Below are positions 1 through 6,648 of a stretch of 10,478 bases of DNA, in pieces. Origin of the DNA: Clostridiales bacterium. GTDB lineage: Bacteria; Bacillota; Clostridia; Oscillospirales; Acutalibacteraceae. The stretch lies in assembly GCA_019422525.1 (NCBI GenBank), contig JAHZDE010000030.1:1-10478 (forward strand), written 5' to 3'. Position 1 is the stretch's first letter. The number at the start of each line of letters is the position of its first letter. The translations under genes were made by a program, and so were the position numbers. Below the pieces are notes generated by a model, which saw only the letters and a list, made by a program, of their open reading frames with translations, ran no database searches and was not told the origin of the DNA.

Positions 1-55
<55 letters not shown>

Positions 56-61
56 ACCCAT

Positions 62-83
62 CGGTTACATACCCCCGTAACCG
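62..83. repeat. Inverted repeat beside the tRNA fragment
   Basis: CGGTTAC at 62-68 and GTAACCG at 77-83 form perfect 7-bp arms around an 8-base spacer rich in C. It sits just inside the presumed att core and downstream of the HNH-like gene's stop on the minus strand. No T-run follows on the minus strand, so it does not look like an ordinary terminator. It could be a recombinase arm site or an RNA 3'-end stem. Confidence 0.45.
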
Positions 84-131
84 GGTCTGCGAGATGCGCT
101 TCAATACGCAATACCACCAAAAATAACTCAA

Positions 132-911
132 TCAGTTGTCGTCCAAGTCTTGAAATGCTGTCTTACCCATAAAACTGATTGCCTTATCATCATCCGGCCG
201 CAGTACCAAAAGCCATTCGCCATTTCGCTCTATCAGAACATGATCTTTTTCTTCTTCTGTTAAAACAACATAAGGTCGGTCTTTTCCTTTTATTGTATTT
301 GCGTGAAGTTTGGCCAGGTCAAACTTTCCCTCGCTGCGACACCCCAAAAGATATAGCCAGTCAATATACAGGTTTCTAAAATCTGCATATTGGCAATACA
401 ACTGCTCCACAGGCATACCACTTGTGCCATTGTAAAAAACATCTCGATTAAAGAAAATTTGCATTTGATAATACTTTTTGCTATGGGAGTAATATACATC
501 CGTTATAAAGGAAGGTATCTCCTTAAAACTTCCCATCTCTTTATCAATAGTAAAAGCCTTTGCTTTGTTGTAATCAGCCGAAATAATATGCAAGTTATCA
601 TAAGCACAATTTAGGCCATCATTGTCAATATGTTCGATTATATTGTCGTGCTCCAGCATTGTATCAACGCATTCTTTGCCATACAAGAAATCGAGCACGA
701 AGCGATGTAATGAGATTTTGAGGGCGCTACATCTCAAATAAGGATGATCACCACTTGTATATGTCCATGTATATTTTTCAACCTCGTCTTTTAAGCCGGG
801 ATAATCACTTATTAAAGCTCGATTGCCCTGCCACTGGTTTCGTCTGAGTTCAAATACATTACCTATTTTCTGTACTGTCATTATATCTTTTGGCACTATT
901 CTCACCTGCAT
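132..911 (-). CDS. HNH endonuclease-like protein
   Basis: A 259-residue protein with an HNH-type core: LHRF at residues 68-71, then His88, HIDND at 94-98, Asn101 and an NL pair at 106-107. This matches the pattern of HNH_3-type nucleases (H-R ... H-x-D-x-D-x-x-N-x(4)-N-L), so a metal-dependent DNA nuclease is the best guess. The flanking N- and C-terminal regions (1-65 and 120-259) are not recognised. It is AT-rich, is transcribed opposite to the GC-rich conjugation operon and lies between the att-like tRNA fragment and that operon, which suggests acquired cargo. The start is uncertain. No Shine-Dalgarno precedes the first ATG; GTG codon 6 has AGGTGAG just upstream, and Met11 is also possible. 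It could be a homing-type nuclease or part of a defence system; no partner gene is visible. Confidence 0.65.
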   Translation of the reverse strand: MQVRIVPKDIMTVQKIGNVFELRRNQWQGNRALISDYPGLKDEVEKYTWTYTSGDHPYLRCSALKISLHRFVLDFLYGKECVDTMLEHDNIIEHIDNDGLNCAYDNLHIISADYNKAKAFTIDKEMGSFKEIPSFITDVYYSHSKKYYQMQIFFNRDVFYNGTSGMPVEQLYCQYADFRNLYIDWLYLLGCRSEGKFDLAKLHANTIKGKDRPYVVLTEEEKDHVLIERNGEWLLVLRPDDDKAISFMGKTAFQDLDDN

Positions 912-969
912 TTGTTAAACTGCTCATAATCATTTGACGGTCACTCACAACTGATGAACATATAACATC

Positions 970-998
970 ATTATATCCAGGCCGCAAGTACATAGCAA
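970..998 (-). promoter_or_regulatory. Promoter of the HNH-like gene
   Basis: On the minus strand TTGCTA (998-993) and a perfect TATAAT (975-970) are separated by 17 bases. This is a good sigma-A promoter, giving a transcript that starts near 963, about 50 bases before the coding region. Inferred from consensus only. Confidence 0.5.
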
Positions 999-1020
999 GT
1001 TAATTTAGACGCAAGAATTA

Positions 1021-1051
1021 CGCCGCCCAACGGGACTACGGGCGGCGTTTT
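1021..1051 (+). terminator. Intrinsic terminator upstream of parB
   Basis: CGCCGCCC at 1021-1028 pairs with GGGCGGCG at 1040-1047 (8 bp, 11-base loop), followed by TTTT. No plus-strand gene precedes it in the window, so it is either a leader attenuator or the end of a gene that was lost or replaced. The switch from AT-rich to GC-rich sequence falls just before it. Confidence 0.6.
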
Positions 1052-1092
1052 CATATATCCCAACGAGAAAGGAGGTGTGTTCCCCCCACAGG

Positions 1093-1112
1093 CCAGCCAT
1101 CGGGCTGGTTTT
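1093..1112 (+). terminator. Second hairpin/terminator in the parB leader
   Basis: CCAGCC (1093-1098) pairs with GGCTGG (1103-1108) over a 4-base loop, followed by TTTT. It lies 28 bases before the parB start, so it could attenuate the operon. The stem is short, so efficiency is uncertain. Confidence 0.5.
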
Positions 1113-1139
1113 CTATTTCACAACGAAGGAGGTCTTTAG

Positions 1140-2651
1140 GTGGCTGACGATAAAAAGAATATTTCCGACGCTGGGAAGGTAGACGAGCCCCCCAAGCCGG
1201 GAAAGGTGGAGCCTGTCAAAGCCGATTTCCCGGTGCAGGATCAGTCCGCCCCGGCCAAGGCGGAGGCTCTCATGACAGAAGATGCGTCCAAGGTGGTAAT
1301 GCCCCCTACGGCGGAAAAGCCCGTTGAGGGAAAAACAGCTCCCGACCCTGCGGCGGAGCAACCGGCTCCGGCGGGTAAGGAGGCTCCCAAAGACAAGGAC
1401 GCTCCTGCTCCGTCTATGGAGGGTGCGCCGCAGTTGGGCAAGGACGAGAAACAGACCACTATCCCCGGCATGGGAGATCCTACTCCTGCTGGAAAGGTGG
1501 TGGATTTTACCGCTGCCCGGGATGGGACAGCGAAGGGTAAGCCCCCGGAAAAGGCTGCGGCCCCGGATAAGGGCAAGCAGGCGGATAAAGCGAAGGATGC
1601 GGCCAAGCCCCGCAGGGGCCGCCCGGCCAGGGCTGACAAGGCGGCCCCCGACAAGGCCAAGCCGCAACCTCGGGACAAAATGTCCCAAAGCAAACCGCCT
1701 GCCGGGAAAGGCGCTCCCGCTACGGCAGAGGCCCCGGCTGCAACCGAGCAGCCGCCCGCCCCTCGGGATGCCACCCGTGGCGTGAAAGAGGAGATTGTCT
1801 ATCTCAATCTTTCCGATCTGCACCCGTTCAAAAATCACCCCTTTGGCGTCCGGGACGATGCGGAAATGCAAGGGCTGGTGGAGTCGGTCAAAGCCGCTGG
1901 TGTCAATCAGCCTGCGCTGGTGCGTCCCCGTGAGGGCGGCGGATATGAGATCATCGCCGGACACCGCCGCCAGCGGGCCAGCGAACTGGCCGGGTTTGCC
2001 AATATGCCCTGTATCGTCCGCAACATGACCGATGACGAGGCTATCCTCGCTATGACGGATGACAACCTGCGGCACCGAGAAAAGATTTTGCCGATGGAAA
2101 AGGCTCAATCTCTCAAAATGCAGGTGGAGGCCATCAAGCACCAAGGAGCCCGGCCCGGTGAGGACGATAAGAGCGCCGGAAAACGCTCCACGCAGGTCGT
2201 AGGGGATCGCAACGGCATGAACTACAAGCAGGTGCAGCGGTATATCCGTCTGACCGAGCTCGTCCCCGATCTGCAAAAGATGGTGGACGAAAAACAGCTC
2301 GCCTTTACCCCCGCCGTGGAGATTTCGTTTATCCGCCCCAAGCACCAGAAGTATATCGCCGTTGCCATTGAGGGGCAGGCGTCCTCTCCGTCCCTTTCCC
2401 AAGCCCAGAAGATGCGGGAGCTGGATAAGGAGGGCAAGCTGAACGGCGATGTGATCGACGGCATTTTGAGCGAACAGAAGAAGGAGGTTGACAAGGTGAT
2501 CATCAACAGCGCCGAACTGGAAAAGTATTTTGGCAAGGACAAGACACCCCGGGAGATGAAGGACACCATTCTGGCCCTGCTGGACGAGTGGAAGGAGAAG
2601 CAGCCCCCGGAGCTGGGCAAGCCGGAGAAAAAAGCTGATAAGGCCCTGTAA
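1140..2651 (+). CDS. ParB/RepB/Spo0J-family protein with long disordered N-terminus
   Basis: A 503-residue ParB-like DNA-binding protein. GTG start, AAGGAGGT at 1126-1133. Residues 1-215 are low-complexity Ala/Pro/Lys/Asp and probably disordered. The ParB core begins near 218 (EEIVYLNLSDLHP), with the nucleotide-binding signature GHRRQRA at 274-280 and the second conserved box DDNLRHRE around 308-315. A helix-turn-helix segment (MNYKQVQRYIRL) lies near 360-371, and a C-terminal helical tail follows. ParB proteins bind parS-like palindromes and spread by CTP clamping; ICE homologues serve maintenance or regulation. No ParA gene is visible on either side. The gene contains one copy of the dispersed GGGACA-N3-TGTCCC palindrome (1672-1686) and another starts 5 bases after its stop, so this protein is a natural candidate binder, but that is inference. 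Confidence 0.9.
   Translation: MADDKKNISDAGKVDEPPKPGKVEPVKADFPVQDQSAPAKAEALMTEDASKVVMPPTAEKPVEGKTAPDPAAEQPAPAGKEAPKDKDAPAPSMEGAPQLGKDEKQTTIPGMGDPTPAGKVVDFTAARDGTAKGKPPEKAAAPDKGKQADKAKDAAKPRRGRPARADKAAPDKAKPQPRDKMSQSKPPAGKGAPATAEAPAATEQPPAPRDATRGVKEEIVYLNLSDLHPFKNHPFGVRDDAEMQGLVESVKAAGVNQPALVRPREGGGYEIIAGHRRQRASELAGFANMPCIVRNMTDDEAILAMTDDNLRHREKILPMEKAQSLKMQVEAIKHQGARPGEDDKSAGKRSTQVVGDRNGMNYKQVQRYIRLTELVPDLQKMVDEKQLAFTPAVEISFIRPKHQKYIAVAIEGQASSPSLSQAQKMRELDKEGKLNGDVIDGILSEQKKEVDKVIINSAELEKYFGKDKTPREMKDTILALLDEWKEKQPPELGKPEKKADKAL
1672..1686. repeat. Dispersed palindrome, copy 1 (inside parB)
   Basis: GGGACA-AAA-TGTCCC, flanked by CCTC on the left and AAAG on the right. It lies in the disordered part of the ParB-like protein and is read in frame as RDKMSQ. 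It is the only one of the six copies in the middle of a gene. Confidence 0.8.
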
Positions 2652-2655
2652 CTTT

Positions 2656-2670
2656 GGGACAGCTTGTCCC
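2656..2670. repeat. Dispersed palindrome, copy 2 (after parB)
   Basis: GGGACA-GCT-TGTCCC, starting 5 bases after the parB stop. Its asymmetric flanks (TTT left, GAGG right) show it is inverted relative to copies 1, 3, 4 and 6. It also marks the left side of the structured element at 2684-2882. Confidence 0.8.
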
Positions 2671-2683
2671 GAGGTGCTGCGCT

Positions 2684-2882
2684 CCCCTATAAGGGGCTCT
2701 GGTGCTTGATCCCCCGTCGCCGCCTTTTACACGGCATGGCCGGGCGCTGTCCGTCAAGGGTGCATTGCACCGCCGCCCTGCGGCGGCTTGCCCTTTACGG
2801 GCGGCCCCGGCTGTGCCATTCCCAGAGGCGTGACGGGGGCATATCCTCCAGAGCCGCCCCCTTTCCCATGAATGGGAAAGGG
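2684..2882. other. Long nested inverted-repeat element, possible structured RNA or MITE-like unit
   Basis: The 271-base gap between parB and the next gene has no convincing gene but many nested complementary segments. A first hairpin is CCCCT/AGGGG (2684-2696). Then, from outside in: GGCTCTGG 2695-2702 with CCAGAGCC 2848-2855; CCCCCGTC 2711-2718 with GACGGGGG 2832-2839; CGCCT 2721-2725 with AGGCG 2826-2830; CCGGG 2740-2744 with CCCGG 2806-2810; CCGT and AAGGG (2751-2760) with CCCTT and ACGG (2791-2800); CCGCCGC 2770-2776 with GCGGCGG 2780-2786. A separate hairpin, CCCTTTCCCAT/ATGGGAAAGGG, spans 2859-2882. The order is fully nested, as in a single long arm. Strand and function are unknown. Confidence 0.6.
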
Positions 2883-2922
2883 CGGGGGGAAAGGGTTGAC
2901 CACAAAGAAACGGAGGTTTTCT

Positions 2923-3264
2923 ATGAAAAGGCCCCTTGCGTATATCACCGCTGCATGGTGCGGCGAGGACTACAAGAACACGGAACAAGCGGCCCGGTAT
3001 TGCCGTGCGGTGTATGAGGCGGGCTTTTCGCCCATCTGCCCTACGCTGTATCTGCCTTTGTTCCTCAACGACGCCGTTCCCGAGGAGCACAAGAACGGCA
3101 TCGACATGAGCCGTGACCTGCTGCGGCGCTCCCATGTGCTGGTGGTGTGCGGCCATACCGTCACCGAGGCCATGAAAAACGACATCGCCGTGGCCCAACG
3201 GCTGGGGATTACCGCCACAACGCTGGATGGCATCCTCACCGTCAAAGGACAGGGGCGGCGCTGA
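2923..3264 (+). CDS. DUF4406/DUF7768-type protein (nucleoside 2-deoxyribosyltransferase-like fold)
   Basis: A 113-residue protein starting at ATG 2923, chosen because CGGAGG (2911-2916) lies 6 bases upstream; an earlier in-frame ATG at 2872 falls inside a hairpin and has no ribosome site. It begins with a short strand (LAYITAAWCGED), followed by a helix with repeated aromatic/Arg positions (AARYCRAVYEAGFSPICPT), a YLPLFLND segment, and HVLVVCGHTVTEAMKNDI. This strand-helix pattern matches DUF4406/DUF7768 proteins, whose fold resembles nucleoside 2-deoxyribosyltransferases and related nucleotide-binding enzymes. These small proteins are common ICE and phage cargo and their substrate is unknown. 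It precedes ardA by 1 base, so the two are very likely translationally coupled. Confidence 0.75.
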   Translation: MKRPLAYITAAWCGEDYKNTEQAARYCRAVYEAGFSPICPTLYLPLFLNDAVPEEHKNGIDMSRDLLRRSHVLVVCGHTVTEAMKNDIAVAQRLGITATTLDGILTVKGQGRR

Positions 3265-3265
3265 T

Positions 3266-3979
3266 ATGGATACCCCGTTTGAAGCGTATGTAACCAACTT
3301 GGGGAAATACAACGAGGGCAGGTTGGTAGGCGAAAATCTGAAATTCCCCACTACCACCGAGGAGGTGCAGGCCCTCTTAAAGCGCATTGGCATAGATGGG
3401 GTGCGGTATGAGGAAATCTTTATCACCGACTACGAGGTGAACATATCCGGGCTCTACGACTGCCTTGGCGAATATGAGAGCATCGACGAGCTCAATTATT
3501 TGGCCAGCCTTATCTCCGAGATGGATCAAAGTGACCGTGAAAAGTTTGAGGCGGTCATTGACAGCGGCGAATACTCCGGCAGCGTCAAGGATTTGATCAA
3601 TCTGACCCAAAACCTTGACTGCTTCGAGTTTTATCCGGGTGTGGAGGACGATGAAACGCTGGGGCGCATCTATGTGGAGGACATGGAGGCCATCGATGTG
3701 CCGGAGCACCTGCTCAACTATTTTGACTACGAGGCATACGGGCGGGATATTCGGATCAACGATGATGGGCATTATGCCAATGGCGGCTATATGTTCAACA
3801 ACGGGAGCCAGTTTATCGAACACTATACCGGGCGGGATGATATTCCTGACGAGTATCGGGTGTTTTCCATGCCCAAGCTCAACATCCGGGAACAGATGGC
3901 CGCCTATAAGGAAGTAGCGGATCGGGCTGCGCCGGAGAAAGATCACCTTTTGCCTAAAAAGGAGGTGCCGGAGCGATAA
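3266..3979 (+). CDS. ardA: Antirestriction protein ArdA
   Basis: A 237-residue acidic protein. ATG 3266 starts 1 base after the previous stop, with AGGGG at 3251-3255. Family traits are the N-terminal FEAYVTNLGKYNEG block (residues 5-18), the central acidic stretch with repeated D/E and aromatic residues (50-100), and the C-terminal block around NYFDYEAYGRDI (151-162) to FIEHYTGRDDIP (184-195). ArdA dimers mimic bent B-form DNA and block type I restriction enzymes, shielding a conjugative element on entry. It is longer than the Tn916 protein of about 166 residues, with an extra C-terminal tail from about 200 to 237 of charged, low-complexity character. A copy of the dispersed palindrome starts 10 bases after its stop. 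Confidence 0.9.
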   Translation: MDTPFEAYVTNLGKYNEGRLVGENLKFPTTTEEVQALLKRIGIDGVRYEEIFITDYEVNISGLYDCLGEYESIDELNYLASLISEMDQSDREKFEAVIDSGEYSGSVKDLINLTQNLDCFEFYPGVEDDETLGRIYVEDMEAIDVPEHLLNYFDYEAYGRDIRINDDGHYANGGYMFNNGSQFIEHYTGRDDIPDEYRVFSMPKLNIREQMAAYKEVADRAAPEKDHLLPKKEVPER

Positions 3980-3988
3980 CAACACTTC

Positions 3989-4003
3989 GGGACAATTTGT
4001 CCC
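3989..4003. repeat. Dispersed palindrome, copy 3 (after ardA)
   Basis: GGGACA-ATT-TGTCCC between ardA and pcfB, with flanks CTTC on the left and AAAG on the right. The outer bases add further pairing around one C-A mismatch. Confidence 0.85.
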
Positions 4004-4023
4004 AAAGAAAGGGGTGGGTTTGA

Positions 4024-4503
4024 CTGGTAGATGAAGATATTTCCCGGCGCATGATTGCCGTTTCCGTGAAGGCGTCCAAGCTGACCGCCCGGGGCCTTGC
4101 CTATGTGCTGCGGGCCATTGGCCGGAAAATAGCCAAGCACCACCGGGCCAAGCAGACGCCCCACGGCAAGCAGAGCGTGAAAAAGCTCATGGCCCACGGC
4201 GCATCGGCATCCAGCATTGAGCTTTCCGGCGATACCAAGCTGTTTGACCGGGTGGCCCGGAAATGGAATGTGGACTACGCCTTTTACAAAACCGGGCCGG
4301 ACAAGTATCTGCTGTTCTTTAAGGCTGGGCAGGCCGACGCCATGACCGCCTGTTTCTCGGAGTACTCCCGCAAGGTGCTGAACAAGTCCAAGTCCCGGCG
4401 CATCCCCATCCGGGATCAGCTCAAACGGGCGTCGGAGCAGCTTGCCCAGGAGCGGCCCCGTCCCAAAGAGCGGGTACAGGAGGTGGCTCATGCCGACAGA
4501 TAA
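4024..4503 (+). CDS. pcfB: PcfB-family conjugation protein (DUF3801)
   Basis: About 159 residues. In pCF10-type systems PcfB is a partner of the VirD4-type coupling protein PcfC and helps dock the relaxosome. Visible traits are the N-terminal VSVKASKLTARGLAYVLRAIGRKI helix, HGASASSIELSG in the middle, DRVARKWNVDYAFYK near the centre, and a basic C-terminus. The start is unusual. AAAGGGGTGGG (4008-4018) points to CTG at 4024, preceded in frame by TGA at 4021, giving (M)VDEDISRRMIAVSV. ATG at 4051 has no ribosome site and would remove nine residues that look like the family N-terminus. The end overlaps the start of the coupling-protein gene by 14 bases, matching their functional partnership. 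Confidence 0.82.
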   Translation: MVDEDISRRMIAVSVKASKLTARGLAYVLRAIGRKIAKHHRAKQTPHGKQSVKKLMAHGASASSIELSGDTKLFDRVARKWNVDYAFYKTGPDKYLLFFKAGQADAMTACFSEYSRKVLNKSKSRRIPIRDQLKRASEQLAQERPRPKERVQEVAHADR

Positions 4504-6325
4504 GATACGAAAATACATTCTTCCCAACATTCCCTATCTGTTCATCGGCTGGGTTTGTCTGAAACTGGGGACGGCCTACCGTCTGGCGGCGGGGGCCGGG
4601 TTTGGGGAAAAGCTGCTGGGGCTGGGCCGGAGCATCGGCCCGGCCTTTGCAGACTTTGCTCCGGGGCTTGATCCCTTTGACTGGCTGGTGGGCCTTGTGG
4701 GGGCGGTAGCCTTTCGCCTGCTGATCTACTTCAGGAGCAAGAACGCAAAGAAGTACAGGCGGGACGAGGAATACGGCTCCGCCCGGTGGGGCACCGAAAA
4801 AGACATCAAGCCCTTTGTCGATCCCAAGTTTGAAAACAATATCATTCTCACCGGGACGGAGCTGCTCACCATCAACACCCGGCCCAAAAATCCGGCCAAC
4901 GCCCGCAACCTCAACGCCTGCGTCATCGGCTCGTCCGGCTCTGGCAAGACCCGGTTCTGGCTCACGCCCCAGCTGCTCCAGGCGCACAGCTCCTATGTGT
5001 GCGTCGATCCGAAAGGGGGTGTCCTCGGGCAAGTAGGCCACTTTCTCCAGCAGCGGGGGTATAAGATCAAGGTATTCAACAGCATAGATTTTTCAAAGTC
5101 CATGCACTATAACCCGCTGGCCTACATCAAGAACGAGGCGGACATCTTGAAGTTTGTAAACGCCTTGATTTCCAACACCAAGGGCGAGGGCAAAGAGGGC
5201 GATCCGTTCTGGACGAAGGCCGAAACGCTTTTGTATTGTGCCCTGCTGGGGTACATCATTTTTGAGGGCTCCGAGGAGGAGCGCAACATGAATACGCTGG
5301 TGGACATGATCTCCGGTATGGAAGTGAAGGAGGATGACGAGGACTTTCTCAACGCCGTGGACTATATGTTCAAGGGGCTGGAACAGCGCAAGCCGGATTG
5401 CTTTGCGGTGAAGCAGTACAAGAAGTACAAGCTGGCCAGCGGCAAAACCGCAAAAAGCATTTTGATTTCCTGCGGCTCCCGGCTGGCTCCCTTTGACATT
5501 CCCCAGCTCCGGGAGATCATGTCCTATGACGAGCTGGAGCTTGACCGCATGGGCGACAGGCGCACGGCAACTTTCTTCTGTATCAGCGACACCGACAGCA
5601 CCTACAATTTTCTGGTGGCGCTGGCCTTTTCGCAGATGTTCAATCTGCTGTGTGAACGGGCGGACAATGTTCACGGGGGCCGCCTGCCCCATCATGTGCG
5701 GGTGCTGTGGGACGAGGCGGCCAATACGGGACAGGTGCCAAACCTTGAAAAGCTGGTGGCCGTGATCCGCTCCCGGGAGGTCAGTCTGACCCTCTTTTAT
5801 CAGCAGTTGGCCCAATGCAAGGCCATCTATGACAAGAACGCCGAAACCATCCTCGGCAACATGGACAGTGTGGTGTTTTTGGGTGGCCGTGAGTCCAGCA
5901 CAATTAAGGAAATATCCGAAAACTGGCTGGGCAAGGCCACGATCTCCATGCAGACGGATGGCCGGACACGGGGCCAGTCGGAAAGTTACAGCCAGAATAA
6001 TCAACGGCTGGGCCGGGAGCTGATGACCCCCAGCGAACTTGCCACCATGCCCGGCGACAGGTGCATCTTGCAGCTCCGGGGCCTGCCCCCGTTCTATTCC
6101 AAGAAGTACGATTTGAAGCAGCACCCCAACTACAAGTACACGGCGGAGGCCGACAAACAGAAAAACGCCTTTTCCCTCGACAAGCTCATCAACCGCCGCA
6201 GGCGGCCCGGGCTGGCCGAGGAATGTGAGGTGTACGAGGCGACCGTGCCGGACGAGGCGCTCACAGACGAGGACGAGGACATCCTCAACTATGACGATCT
6301 CGATGACCCGGACGCCTTTGTATAA
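4490..6325 (+). CDS. VirD4/TraG-type type IV coupling protein
   Basis: A 611-residue coupling ATPase that links the relaxosome to the transfer channel at the inner membrane. ATG 4490 is preceded by AGGAGG at 4478-4483; an upstream in-frame start at 4442 lacks support. Two membrane segments lie near residues 9-34 and 63-81, then a cytosolic domain with Walker A GSSGSGKT (147-154), DPKGG shortly after, Walker B VLWDEAAN (405-412), and the conserved SREVSLTLFYQQLAQ helix. The C-terminus ends in a very acidic tail (DEDEDILNYDDLDDPD). This is the clostridial VirD4-like type found in Tn1549-family ICEs. Length is normal and nothing is broken. It follows pcfB with an overlap and is followed by a palindrome and then a terminator. 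Confidence 0.95.
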   Translation: MPTDKIRKYILPNIPYLFIGWVCLKLGTAYRLAAGAGFGEKLLGLGRSIGPAFADFAPGLDPFDWLVGLVGAVAFRLLIYFRSKNAKKYRRDEEYGSARWGTEKDIKPFVDPKFENNIILTGTELLTINTRPKNPANARNLNACVIGSSGSGKTRFWLTPQLLQAHSSYVCVDPKGGVLGQVGHFLQQRGYKIKVFNSIDFSKSMHYNPLAYIKNEADILKFVNALISNTKGEGKEGDPFWTKAETLLYCALLGYIIFEGSEEERNMNTLVDMISGMEVKEDDEDFLNAVDYMFKGLEQRKPDCFAVKQYKKYKLASGKTAKSILISCGSRLAPFDIPQLREIMSYDELELDRMGDRRTATFFCISDTDSTYNFLVALAFSQMFNLLCERADNVHGGRLPHHVRVLWDEAANTGQVPNLEKLVAVIRSREVSLTLFYQQLAQCKAIYDKNAETILGNMDSVVFLGGRESSTIKEISENWLGKATISMQTDGRTRGQSESYSQNNQRLGRELMTPSELATMPGDRCILQLRGLPPFYSKKYDLKQHPNYKYTAEADKQKNAFSLDKLINRRRRPGLAEECEVYEATVPDEALTDEDEDILNYDDLDDPDAFV

Positions 6326-6335
6326 ACAGCACTTC

Positions 6336-6350
6336 GGGACAAATTGTCCC
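6336..6350. repeat. Dispersed palindrome, copy 4 (after traG)
   Basis: GGGACA-AAT-TGTCCC, 10 bases after the coupling-protein stop. Outer bases ACTT and AAGGT extend the symmetry to 11 positions per arm with one C-A mismatch and one T-G pair. It is followed within 15 bases by a strong terminator. Confidence 0.85.
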
Positions 6351-6364
6351 AAGGTGCGGCAAGC

Positions 6365-6388
6365 GCCGCCTGTGTAGGCGGCTTTTTT
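6365..6388 (+). terminator. Intrinsic terminator between traG and maff2
   Basis: GCCGCC (6365-6370) pairs with GGCGGC (6377-6382) over the 6-base loop TGTGTA, followed by six T. It should stop or attenuate transcription in the middle of the transfer operon, so the downstream genes need readthrough, antitermination or their own promoter. I see no clear promoter at 6389-6423. Confidence 0.75.
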
Positions 6389-6423
6389 CATGTCCGGGTA
6401 TTCCCCGGAGAAATGGAGGCTAT

Positions 6424-6636
6424 ATGCAGTTCTTTTCTTCTGCCATCGACACTTTGCAGACCCTCGTTGTGGCCCTCGGCGCTGGCCTTGGCGTGTGGGG
6501 CGTGGTGAATTTGCTGGAGGGCTACGGCTCGGACAACCCCGGTGCCAAGAGCCAGGGCATGAAGCAGCTCATGGCGGGCGGCGGCATCATCGTGCTGGGC
6601 ACCACCCTGATCCCCCTGCTGTCCGGCCTGTTTTAA
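6424..6636 (+). CDS. Maff2-family small membrane protein
   Basis: A 70-residue hydrophobic protein with GGAGG at 6415-6419. Two membrane segments (about residues 11-31 and 49-70) are joined by a short polar loop (EGYGSDNPGAKSQGMKQ). This matches the Maff2 family encoded between virD4 and virB6-like genes in Tn1549-type ICEs; its size and topology resemble VirB2/TrbC-like pilin subunits, but that equivalence is inferred. The next gene starts 12 bases after its stop, so they are probably translated together. Confidence 0.85.
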   Translation: MQFFSSAIDTLQTLVVALGAGLGVWGVVNLLEGYGSDNPGAKSQGMKQLMAGGGIIVLGTTLIPLLSGLF

Positions 6637-6648
6637 GGGCGATAGCTT

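Noticed and set aside
934..966. Plus-strand promoter TTGACG...TATAAC before parB
   Set aside because: The spacer is 21 bases and no better -10 exists at 17; too weak to call, so the parB operon promoter remains unknown.
1113..2402. Long minus-strand reading frame of 429 codons opposite parB
   Set aside because: It is the shadow of the GC-rich parB gene; its protein is a low-complexity Gly/Arg/Leu string without a ribosome site, while the plus strand has a clear ParB core.
2754..2948. Minus-strand 64-codon frame over the same element
   Set aside because: It crosses the ribosome site and start of the DUF4406-type gene and consists of a Pro/Gly-rich translation of hairpin sequence.
2664..3017. 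Plus-strand 117-codon frame over the structured element
   Set aside because: It has no ribosome site and its composition follows from the stems; the nested inverted repeats explain the sequence better than coding does.
5093..6391. Minus-strand reading frame of 432 codons opposite traG
   Set aside because: It is antisense to the Walker-motif-containing coupling protein and shows no recognisable domain; it arises from GC-rich codon bias.
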